64,000 nucleotides of DNA from CAYOHP01 sp964403795 [NCBI: uncultured bacterium] (GTDB lineage: Bacteria; Muiribacteriota; UBA6191; CAZXTJ01): positions 299 to 64,298 of the forward strand of contig CAYOHP010000020.1 of NCBI GenBank assembly GCA_964403795.1, in the 5' to 3' direction. Within the stretch, counting starts at the first letter, position 1, and the number at the start of each line of letters is the position of its first letter. A program made the position numbers and the translations under genes. The notes beneath the pieces were generated by a model that was not told the origin of the DNA, ran no database searches, and was given only the letters and a program-made list of their open reading frames with translations. Shown here one piece after another: positions 51,210 to 58,072 of the stretch.

Positions 51210-51998
51210 TTGGCGAGCCACCTCAGCTCGATCGGGTTCGCGGTCGACACCCAGGCGGAGTTCATGGCTCTCGCCCAGGCCGTCGCCACCCGTTCCGAGA
51301 GCCTCGACACCGCCCGGGGGACCTACTTCCGGTGGGTCTCGGCGAGCGGGGCGGAGCTCTGGCTGCAGGTGGACCCGGAGCGGAATTTCGTCGGCATGAA
51401 TCCGCACTTCACGGGTCCCTCGCGGGTCCGGGTGAAGCTCGTCGAACGCCTCCGGCGGGAGGGCGAGACCTGCCTCGACGGCGGGTTCAAGGGGTGGGCG
51501 GATCCCGACGAGGCCGAGCCCGGGGGCGGGGCCTATCCCTTCGTCTTCGATGCCCCGGACTTCGAGTTGCACGCCGGGGTCCTGGTCCCCGGGGTGGTCC
51601 AGGTCCAGGTGGCGGCCTTCGCCCACGAGCTCGAGGTCCACGAGTCGCCCGAGGCCTACGACCTGGCGTCGGCCGCGGAACCCACCCGCTTCGCCTCCCG
51701 GTCCTTCGTGCCGGCGGGCCTGGTCCAGGAGGTCACCGGGAGCCAGACGGCCCTGGCCCAGGCGGTGATCACGGGTCACGTGCTGGCGGCCGAGCGGAAG
51801 CACAACGAGTACAGCGGTCGCTCCTTCTGGTGGTGCCTGGTGGAGAGCTACGGGGGGACCTTCGACCTGGTCGCCGATCCCGAGCTGGTCACCGTGGAGC
51901 CGAAGGTCGGGGGCGTGGTGAGCGGGGCCTTCTGGTTGTCCGGGCGCATCGTCCCCTCGGGGCACTCGCTCTCGACCATGCAGCGTCTCGACGGGTAG
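51210..51998 (+). CDS. Uncharacterised cytoplasmic protein
   Basis: 262 residues from a TTG with GGGGAG 9 bp upstream, six bases after the mraY stop. No signal or membrane segment is seen. Blocks include HLSSIGFAVDTQAEFMALAQ, YFRWVSASGAELWLQVDPER, FVGMNPHFTGPSRVRVKLVE, FELHAGVLVPGVVQVQVAAF and WWCLVESYGGTFDLVADPEL. The pattern suggests a beta-rich regulatory fold, and related-looking proteins are often annotated as hypothetical in Planctomycetota. It may be transcribed with the cell-wall genes, but a functional tie to peptidoglycan is not evident. Confidence 0.6.
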   Translation: MASHLSSIGFAVDTQAEFMALAQAVATRSESLDTARGTYFRWVSASGAELWLQVDPERNFVGMNPHFTGPSRVRVKLVERLRREGETCLDGGFKGWADPDEAEPGGGAYPFVFDAPDFELHAGVLVPGVVQVQVAAFAHELEVHESPEAYDLASAAEPTRFASRSFVPAGLVQEVTGSQTALAQAVITGHVLAAERKHNEYSGRSFWWCLVESYGGTFDLVADPELVTVEPKVGGVVSGAFWLSGRIVPSGHSLSTMQRLDG

Positions 51999-52094
51999 GG
52001 GTTCGCCGCCAGGGTCTTGGCGACCTGCCGAAGGATTGGCGGACCCGCTACTCCGATGACGGCAGCCGTGGTCTGCTCCCGGCAGGAGGACGCG

Positions 52095-53735
52095 ATGCAA
52101 TGGCACAAGACGGTGGAGATCGGCGAACTGGTCCGGCGGGGGAGCATGGTCGTGAAGCAGGGTGCGAGGCAGCTCGCCCTCTTCGCCACCGGCGAGGGGG
52201 TCTTCGCGGTCGACAACCGCTGTCCCCATGAGGGCTATCCGCTCTGCCAGGGTTCGGTGGGCGAAGGCGCGGTACTCACCTGCCAGTGGCACAACTGGAA
52301 GTTCGACCTGGCGAGCGGGCTCTGCCTGATGGGGCAGGACCATGTGCGGAGCTACCCGACCCGCCAGCAGGACGGTTTCGTCTGGGTCGACCTGGCCGAT
52401 GCCTCGCCCGAGGCCCGCCGGGACCGGCTGCTCGCCGATCTCGGGGAGGCCTTCGCCAAGGTCCAGTCGGGACGCATGGCCCGGGAGCTGGCTCGCCTGG
52501 CCCTGGGCGGCTTCGATCCCCTGGAGGCGATCCGGCTCGCCCTGGCCAGGGTCCATGACCGGCTCGAGGACGGCATGACGCATGCCCATGCCGCGCTGGC
52601 CGACTGGCTCTCCCGGGCCGACGCCGAGGGCACCGACCTGGAGTCCCGGCTGGTCTGCTGGAACGAGGCGCTGCACCACCTGGCCGAGGATGCCTACGGG
52701 GAGCCCGAGTACCCGTTTCCCCCGGCCCTGACGGAGTGGGACGGAGTCGAGTTCGCGGCGGCCGTCGAGCGCGAGGACGAGACCGTGGCGATCGCCCACG
52801 TCCGGGGAGCCCTGGCCGAGGGACTCCCGTGGGCGGACCTCGAAGGCGCCATGGCCGCAGTCGCCCTGTCCCACTACCACGACTTCGGGCACTCGCTGAT
52901 CTGGGTGCAGAAGACCGCCGAGCTGCTGGCCAGGCTGGGGCCCGGAGTCGCCGAGAGCCTGCTCCTGCCCCTGGTGAGGAGCCTGGTGCGCGCCACCCGG
53001 GAAGACCTGATCCCGGAGTTCAAGGGCTACGGCCCGGCGGTGGAGCGGGCGAGAGAACACCGGGCGAAGGCCTCGGGAGAGAGGCCCTTCCCCGGGGCTC
53101 CCTCCCGGTCGGCGCGGCATGCGGAGGTCCGGCGCCTGGCCGAGTCCTCGGTGAACAAGGCGCTCGACTGGGTGGTCGAGGGACTGGCGGCCGGACGCGA
53201 GCCCCGGGACCTCTGGGCCAGCCTGGTCGAGGCCGCCGGGATCCAGCTCGCCCGCTTCGATCTCCGCTTCCAGGAGCGCTGGGATTCGCCGGTCGGGGAG
53301 GACGCCGGCTGGCTCGATCTCACCCACGCGCTCACGTTCGCCGACGCGGTGAGGGTCCTGGCGGACCGCCACCCCGGACTCTGGCCCGAGGGTCTCCTCC
53401 AGCTCGCCTGCTTCGTGGGGCGCAACCGAGGCATCCAGGACCTCGCCCTGGACCCCGTCGGCTTCGTCCCCGCCGATCCGGGGGCCTTCGACCGGGAGCT
53501 GGCAGCCAGGGTCCTCGACCATGGCTCTGCGGTACCGATCTTCACGGCCCACCTGCTGAAGACCGCCACCGCCGTGCGGTCCCTGGTAGCGGACCTCGAC
53601 CCCGAAGCCGCGGACGCGGTCCGGGCCGGCCTGGCGAGGTTCGTGGCCGGCCCCTTGAAGGCGCGTCATGCCCGGCGCATGGTCCACCAGGCGCTGGCCC
53701 TGGTGACCCGGGACCACCCCGGGTCGGGGGACTAG
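52095..53735 (+). CDS. Rieske [2Fe-2S] domain fused to a large helical domain
   Basis: 546 residues; AGGAGG 6 bp before the ATG. Residues 1-105 are a Rieske ferredoxin-like domain with C43-x-H45 (NRCPHEGYPLCQG) and C63-x2-H66 (LTCQWHNWKF), as in the ferredoxin components of dioxygenases. Residues about 110-546 are alpha-helical with His-rich stretches (EALHHLAEDAYGEPEYPFPP, VALSHYHDFGHSLIWVQKTA, TFADAVRVLADRHPGLWPEG). The helical part may be an oxidase-like domain (questin oxidase-type is one thought, not proven). No reductase or other ring-hydroxylating subunit is near. The last 13 codons overlap a direct repeat that recurs 2.4 kb downstream. Confidence 0.7.
   Translation: MQWHKTVEIGELVRRGSMVVKQGARQLALFATGEGVFAVDNRCPHEGYPLCQGSVGEGAVLTCQWHNWKFDLASGLCLMGQDHVRSYPTRQQDGFVWVDLADASPEARRDRLLADLGEAFAKVQSGRMARELARLALGGFDPLEAIRLALARVHDRLEDGMTHAHAALADWLSRADAEGTDLESRLVCWNEALHHLAEDAYGEPEYPFPPALTEWDGVEFAAAVEREDETVAIAHVRGALAEGLPWADLEGAMAAVALSHYHDFGHSLIWVQKTAELLARLGPGVAESLLLPLVRSLVRATREDLIPEFKGYGPAVERAREHRAKASGERPFPGAPSRSARHAEVRRLAESSVNKALDWVVEGLAAGREPRDLWASLVEAAGIQLARFDLRFQERWDSPVGEDAGWLDLTHALTFADAVRVLADRHPGLWPEGLLQLACFVGRNRGIQDLALDPVGFVPADPGAFDRELAARVLDHGSAVPIFTAHLLKTATAVRSLVADLDPEAADAVRAGLARFVAGPLKARHARRMVHQALALVTRDHPGSGD
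53691..53730. repeat. 40-bp direct repeat, left copy
   Basis: 37 of 40 bases match a copy 2,455 bp downstream. It contains the palindrome GACCCGGG-ACCA(C/T)-CCCGGGTC. This copy encodes the end of the Rieske protein (LALVTRDHPGSGD), and the other copy would encode LALVTRDHPGSG in the same orientation, so it looks like a duplicated gene end. Confidence 0.7.
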
Positions 53736-54096
53736 GGTGGTGCGGGGGCGGTCAGGCCCGGCACCGCCAGCGATCTCGCCGGCACCGAACCCGGCATCTA
53801 TCGTTCCTGTTGGCGCGGCGTCTACCCCAGTGGCGGCGGAAGCTTCGCCGACCTCGTCGAGCTCCTCGGCGGGGCCGACCCGGAAGGGTTCACCTCCCAT
53901 GTCTCGATCGAGGACGGGACCGAGGCCCGGCGAGGCCTGGGCGGCCTCCCGGCCAAGCCGCTGGTGGTCTCGGTGACCGGGCGTGGATACCGCAAACGAG
54001 CCGCCCCCCGGCGACCTGATCCTGACCGACGACATCGCCGCCTCGGCAGAGCGCGGCGGGTCCCGGCGCCGCGGATCGCTCCGCGGCCGGCGCTGA
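53736..54096 (+). pseudogene. Gene remnant directly after the Rieske stop
   Basis: In the same frame as the Rieske gene, right after its TAG, a stretch with strong GC-rich third positions encodes GIYRSCWRGVYPSGGGSFAD, LVELLGGADPEGFTSHVSIE and GLGGLPAKPLVVSVTGRG. No start codon with a ribosome binding site lies in front of it. After VTGRG the codon pattern shifts to another frame (VDTANEPPPGDLILTDDIAA, from a GTG at 53983) and ends at 54096. This suggests a decayed gene with a lost 5' end and one frameshift, or a former C-terminal extension of the Rieske protein cut off by a stop codon. Family not recognised. Confidence 0.5.
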
Positions 54097-54121
54097 TTCC
54101 GACGGCTCCGGGAGGCCCCCC

Positions 54122-54718
54122 TTGAAACCAGCGCCCGACCCGAATCCGGGGAGCCCGTCGAAGGACGCCGAGACCGGCAGCCGCGAGATCGAGCCGGTGG
54201 TCCTTCACACCTCGGCCGTCAAGAAGGCAGGCTGCGGACTGGCACTCCTGGCGGTCGGCACCCTTCTCCTGGCGACCGCCACCCATGGACTCACCGCCAC
54301 CACCCGGGATCGAGCGGCTTCCTGGTTCCTGCTGCTGGTGTCGGCGGGCATGTTGACCCTCGGGATCCTCGACCTGCGTGCGGCCCGGCCGGGAGCCAGC
54401 TACCTCCTGCTGGACGAGAAGGGTTTCACCGTCCATCTCCTCGGGCACGACACCCTCACCGAGTGGGCGTCGGTGGAGGGATTCGTGATCGTCCGCCGCA
54501 ACCACATCGATTCCGGAGTCGGCTGGCAGTGGGTGGAGAGCGACCCCCGGCATGCCGGAGTCCTGTCCGAGGGCATGCTCCGCATGGGCCATCCCCATGC
54601 GAGCCTCCACGACAACTACGGTCTCTCCTACCGGGAGCTCGCGGCGTTGCTCGAGACCTGGCGGGTCCAATGCACCCGGCCCCAGGATGGATCTGCCCGG
54701 AAGCCAGGCTCCAAGTAG
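54122..54718 (+). CDS. Membrane protein with two helices and a PH-like (STM3941-type) domain
   Basis: 198 residues, TTG start with GGGAGG 6 bp upstream. Two hydrophobic segments lie near residues 40-60 and 68-85 (CGLALLAVGTLLLATATHGL, ASWFLLLVSAGMLTLGILDL). The rest (YLLLDEKGFTVHLLGHDTLT, WASVEGFVIVRRNHIDSGVG, YGLSYRELAALLETWRVQ) follows the pattern of STM3941-like/PH-like proteins that bend a short beta sheet against a final helix. The function of that family is unknown. It lies inside a block bounded by direct repeats. A 6-bp stem (GGGGAC / GTCCCC) follows its stop. Confidence 0.65.
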   Translation: MKPAPDPNPGSPSKDAETGSREIEPVVLHTSAVKKAGCGLALLAVGTLLLATATHGLTATTRDRAASWFLLLVSAGMLTLGILDLRAARPGASYLLLDEKGFTVHLLGHDTLTEWASVEGFVIVRRNHIDSGVGWQWVESDPRHAGVLSEGMLRMGHPHASLHDNYGLSYRELAALLETWRVQCTRPQDGSARKPGSK

Positions 54719-55043
54719 GACGGGGACCTGCGTCCCCACTTCCCTTCGGGGGTCCAGGCGATCCGCTCGCCGTTCCGGGCTACATGCACGTTCTCGAATC
54801 GGCCGACGAAGCCTTCGGACTCCAAGGTATGGATCGGACGAGTCGTCTCGGCCGGATCGCTGCTGCGAGCCCCTGGAGGTCGGCAGCGGTCGCATGACCG
54901 CGGGTGTGGATTCGGGCGACGAGCGTCGCAGCCGGCCGGCTGGCGGAGGCCGAGGCCACCCGCCGGCAGCTCGCCGAGGCCCGGGCCTCGACCCGGTAGG
55001 TGGAGTCGAGCCGGGCGCCGCACCCAGGGGAGGGCCTCCCGGC
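54719..55043. other. Intergenic region with decayed coding signal on the minus strand
   Basis: No intact gene is seen. On the minus strand one frame reads RPIHTLESEGFVGRFENVHV and then ARNGERIAWTPEGKWGRR, and another upstream reads STYRVEARASASCRRVAS and IHTRGHATAADLQGLAAA. Third-position GC is lower (about three quarters) than in real genes here. This looks like the remains of one or two transferred genes, consistent with the repeats that bound this block. Confidence 0.4.
54722..54737 (+). terminator. Short stem-loop after the PH-like protein gene
   Basis: GGGGAC-CTGC-GTCCCC, 6-bp stem with a 4-base loop, 4 bases after the stop. No T-run. Confidence 0.45.
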
Positions 55044-56117
55044 TCAGTCCGTGGAGCCCGGTCCCCCTGGGCAGCCGTAGACCGAGCAGCCGCCCAGGAA
55101 TTCCCAGCAGTCGGCGTGGGCACCGATCCGACAGACGGGGCACTCGGTGACCGGCTGCTCGAGGGGATCCCCGCACACGCCGCAGGTGGGGATCGCGTCG
55201 GTGTCGGCCGGCTCGAGGAGCCGGACCTCTGCGGTCCGGAGCGGTTCTCCCGGGAGGCCCGGTGCGGCCTCGTCGGAAGCGACCCGGAGGAGCGGGCGAT
55301 CCGCCGGGAGGATGGGGAAGGTCACCACCTGCCGGTGCTGGAGGTGGACCTCGCCATCGACCGAGAGCAGGATCTCGGCGTAGAGGGTGGCGATCGCGCT
55401 ATGGGGCGGCAGCGGGAGGGCCCGGGTCGGGACCAGGAGCCAGAGGTCCGGGAAGTCCGCCTTGCCGAAGCGCAGCGGCGGAGTGCGATGGCGGGCGATC
55501 GCCTCGCCGAAGCGCCCCCGGTAGCGGGGGAGGACCGCCTCCAGGTAGGCGCCCGAGGGCGACTGGAAGCGGATCGTGATCGCCAGGCTCCGGCCCTGGA
55601 ACCCGTCGGCCTGGACCGAGAGCTGGAAGCGGAGGGCCCGCCGGGCGCCCAGCGTGACCACCCGGTAGGCGACCTCGAGGAGGCGGATCCGGGAGGTGAG
55701 CGCGTAGGTCGGTCCCTTGGGGAACCAGTGTTCCCGGAACAGACGGCCCAGACCCAGGAAGGGGGCGGCCAGCCAGGTGCTGCCGACCAGGGCTGCCCAG
55801 AGGGACTCCAGGATCGAGGGCGACCGGCCGTAGAAGGCATCCTGGAGGATCGCGAACGAGAAGAAGGCGGCGAGAGCGATCCCGACCGAGGCGAGGAGCT
55901 TGGGCACCAGCCGGGCGAAACGGTCGGCGGTCGCCTCCCGGACCGGGACCTGGACGGGGGCGCCGCCGACCGGGACGCGGTCCTGGGGCGAGCGCGGCAC
56001 GGCCGGGAGAGGGTCGAGCCCGGGTTCGGGAGGAAGGGCGGGGAGGTCCAAGGGACCGCCGGGGTCGCGGCCCGGGCCCGGGACGGAGGACGGGCGGTCG
56101 CCGAGCGGAAGGTCCAC
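55044..56117 (-). CDS. Membrane protein with C-terminal prokaryotic RING finger
   Basis: 357 residues; GTG start without a convincing ribosome binding site, so the exact start is uncertain. The N-terminal 65 residues are Pro-rich. Two hydrophobic segments follow (LVPKLLASVGIALAAFFSFA, SLWAALVGSTWLAAPFLGLG), then a beta-rich domain (RFQLSVQADGFQGRSLAITI, LLVPTRALPLPPHSAIATLY). The C terminus is a Prok-RING type zinc motif: CGVCGDPL, CPVCRIGAHADCWEF and GGCSVYGC, with the C-x2-C ... C-x2-C-x4-H-x2-C-W ... C-x4-C order. Prokaryotic RING proteins have been linked by context to ubiquitin-like systems; no E1, E2 or ubiquitin-like gene is nearby here. Zinc binding is a safe inference; ligase activity is not. 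Confidence 0.7.
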   Translation of the reverse strand: MDLPLGDRPSSVPGPGRDPGGPLDLPALPPEPGLDPLPAVPRSPQDRVPVGGAPVQVPVREATADRFARLVPKLLASVGIALAAFFSFAILQDAFYGRSPSILESLWAALVGSTWLAAPFLGLGRLFREHWFPKGPTYALTSRIRLLEVAYRVVTLGARRALRFQLSVQADGFQGRSLAITIRFQSPSGAYLEAVLPRYRGRFGEAIARHRTPPLRFGKADFPDLWLLVPTRALPLPPHSAIATLYAEILLSVDGEVHLQHRQVVTFPILPADRPLLRVASDEAAPGLPGEPLRTAEVRLLEPADTDAIPTCGVCGDPLEQPVTECPVCRIGAHADCWEFLGGCSVYGCPGGPGSTD

Positions 56118-56145
56118 GCGTCGAGCATGCCATGGTTCCCGCCCG

Positions 56146-56185
56146 GCGCTGGCCTTGGTGACCCGGGACCATCCCGGGTCCGGGG
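56146..56185. repeat. 40-bp direct repeat, right copy
   Basis: Partner of the copy at the end of the Rieske gene, 37 of 40 bases identical, same orientation. Reads LALVTRDHPGSG on the plus strand, with a further loosely similar stretch upstream (GCGTC ... CCCGGCGCTGG). Confidence 0.7.
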
Positions 56186-56215
56186 CGGCGTCCTAGCGGC
56201 CATTCGAACGAGCGG

Positions 56216-56296
56216 AGCCGGAGCGCCCCCGGTTCACCCGGGGGGAGCAGCGTAGGAGGAGCGAGTCGGCGAGCGAGCCCCTTGCGGGCGAGCTGC
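56216..56296. repeat. Dispersed intergenic repeat, copy B
   Basis: Contains AGCCGGAGCGCCCCCGG, the CCCCCGG / CCGGGGG hairpin and the 28-base block ending GGGCGAGCTGC that is identical to copy A at 17.5 kb. Confidence 0.7.
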
Positions 56297-56302
56297 CAGC
56301 CG

Positions 56303-56466
56303 AGAGCCTGAGGGGATCTCCCCGGCTGGCTTCGAGCGCCCCATCATCCCCGCCTGCGTCAGCGCTCTCCTCGCAGGCAGGATCCGCTGCCCGCGTCGTC
56401 GATCGCCTTGCAGGTGGGGCGCTGGGTCGCTCTCGGGCCGACGCCGGGGAGAACCCCTCAGGCTCT
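56303..56466. mobile_element. MITE-like element with 21-bp inverted ends
   Basis: The left end (AGAGCCTGAGGGG then ATCTCCCC) and the right end, read on the other strand (AGAGCCTGAGGGG then TTCTCCCC), match at 20 of 21 bases and enclose about 120 bp without a gene. The right end stops 2 bases before the stop codon of the amidohydrolase gene. The outer 12-13 bases occur again at 63.21 kb. No clear target duplication is seen. Confidence 0.5.
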
Positions 56467-56468
56467 GA

Positions 56469-58058
56469 CTAGTCGTAGGGGTACCGCACCCTGCCGCCCA
56501 CCACCACCATGCGGACCGGGTGGCCCTCGGGGAGGTTCCCGGGGTCGGCGGGGTCGACACCGGGTGCCAGCACCACCAGGTCGGCGGGTGCGCCCGGCTC
56601 CAGCCGGCGCCCGGCGGTCATGGCCGCGAGCACCGCTTCGAAGGGGGCGGCGGTGGCCGGCGAGGAGGCCAGGATCGAGAGCGGGTCGGCGGCCGCCACC
56701 GGCCAGTCGGACCCGAGCTGGACCTGGGCTCCGGCCGCCAGCAGCGCCGCCAGCGGGAAGCCGCGGGCCGCCCGTTCGGCACCCAGCGCATGGGTCCAAG
56801 GACCGCCCTCGGGCCGGTCGTCTCCGCCGATCCCGGCGTGCGAGGGCTGGAGCGAGGCGATCACGCCCTCGGCCCGGAAGCGGGGCAGGTCGTCGGGGTG
56901 GACCAGTTCGAGGTGTTCGATGCGGTGGCCCGAGGCCTTCCCGGGAGCGGCCGCCCCGGCAGCTGCGAAGGCGTCCAGCGCCGCCCGGACCGCCCGGTCC
57001 CCCACGCAGTGGAGCGCCACCGGGAAGCCCCGGCGATGGGCCTCGGCGACCCGTTCCGCCAGCCGGGCCTCGGGCTCCGCCGGCGTCCCGGTCCCGGATC
57101 CGTCGGCGTACGGATCGACGAGCCAGGCGGTACCGGTCTCGACCACCCCGTCGACGAAGCCCTTCAAGCGGGCGAACCGGAACCAGGGACCCTGGTACCT
57201 GCTGCGCAGCGCCTCGAACTCCTCGAGGTCGCCCCCCAGGGGCAGCGCCACCTGGACCCGGATCGGGAGCTCGTCGTCCCCGGCCAGCCGGGCGTAGAGC
57301 GGGAGCACGGTGGGGTCGCTGGCCATGTCGTCGACCGAGGTGATCCCCTGGCTGACCAGATGACGGACCCCGGCGCGCAGCGCGGCCAGGCGATCCCGGT
57401 GACGCGGCTGGGGGAGCAGGGCTTCCACAGGCTCCCCGGCCTCCTCGAGGAGATGACCGGTCGGCGTCGTACCGTCCTCCTCCCGCACGATCCTCCCTCC
57501 CTCGGGATCGGCGGCACCTCCGAGGAGTCCGGCGAGCTCCAGCACCCGGGTGTTCACCCACAGCGAGTGCCCGTCGAGGCTCTCGAGCACCACCGGCCGC
57601 TCGGACTCCACCTCGTCGAGGAGCTGGCGGGTGGGCTCGGTCCCGGGGGGGAAGACCTCGTGGCCCCAGCCGCTGCCCTCGATCCACGCCTCGTCGGGAT
57701 GGGCCTCTGCCCAGGAACCCACCTTTGCCAGCAGGGATGCCAGGTCGGGAGTCTCGCCCAGCCAGAGCTGCGACAGGGAACGGCCCCCGTCCTCCACATG
57801 GACATGGGCGTCATGGAAGCCGGGCAGGACTACGCCCCCGGATCCATGCCAGACCGTGATCCCGTCGTCGAGGTGTTCCTCCAGTGCTTCCGGGTCGCCG
57901 ACCGCGGCGATCCGCCCGGCTTCCACCAGGATCGCCAACGGCTCGGTGGTGCCGACCCTGCGTACCCCGGAGATCAGCCAGGCACCGTCCTGGGCGCCTG
58001 CCACCGGAGCCAGCGAGAGACAGGCGAGGAAGGCGGCCAGAGCCGAGGCGAACCGCAT
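56469..58058 (-). CDS. Exported amidohydrolase, family 3 (YtcJ type)
   Basis: 529 residues with a signal peptide (ASALAAFLACLSLAPVAGA). It belongs to the metal-dependent amidohydrolase superfamily: VVLPGFHDAHVHVEDGG carries the first metal HxH, KGFVDGVVETGTAWLVDPYA the region of the catalytic Lys, VALHCVGDRAVRAALD and HRIEHLELVHPDD the later His ligands, and LGSDWPVAAADPLSI the final Asp. TRLEPGAPADLVVLAPG-type ending (RRLEPGAPADLVVLAPGVDP) is typical. Substrates in the family are N-substituted formamides and other amides; here unknown. The gene lies 14 bp after the ATP-grasp-like gene and is probably in one operon with it. Confidence 0.88.
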   Translation of the reverse strand: MRFASALAAFLACLSLAPVAGAQDGAWLISGVRRVGTTEPLAILVEAGRIAAVGDPEALEEHLDDGITVWHGSGGVVLPGFHDAHVHVEDGGRSLSQLWLGETPDLASLLAKVGSWAEAHPDEAWIEGSGWGHEVFPPGTEPTRQLLDEVESERPVVLESLDGHSLWVNTRVLELAGLLGGAADPEGGRIVREEDGTTPTGHLLEEAGEPVEALLPQPRHRDRLAALRAGVRHLVSQGITSVDDMASDPTVLPLYARLAGDDELPIRVQVALPLGGDLEEFEALRSRYQGPWFRFARLKGFVDGVVETGTAWLVDPYADGSGTGTPAEPEARLAERVAEAHRRGFPVALHCVGDRAVRAALDAFAAAGAAAPGKASGHRIEHLELVHPDDLPRFRAEGVIASLQPSHAGIGGDDRPEGGPWTHALGAERAARGFPLAALLAAGAQVQLGSDWPVAAADPLSILASSPATAAPFEAVLAAMTAGRRLEPGAPADLVVLAPGVDPADPGNLPEGHPVRMVVVGGRVRYPYD

Positions 58059-58072
58059 GCCCCGGGAACACC

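Larger units (their letters stand above)
56118..56468. other. Repeat-rich intergenic region
   Basis: These 351 bases hold the right direct repeat (56146-56185), a copy of the dispersed repeat (56216-56296) and an inverted-repeat element (56303-56466) almost end to end. The first part also carries a plus-strand stretch resembling the end of the Rieske gene. No gene is seen. Confidence 0.7.

Noticed and set aside
53736-53985. Programmed readthrough of the Rieske TAG
   Set aside because: No downstream readthrough signal (such as CARYYA) or stem-loop of a known type is seen, and the frame breaks later; decay is the simpler reading.
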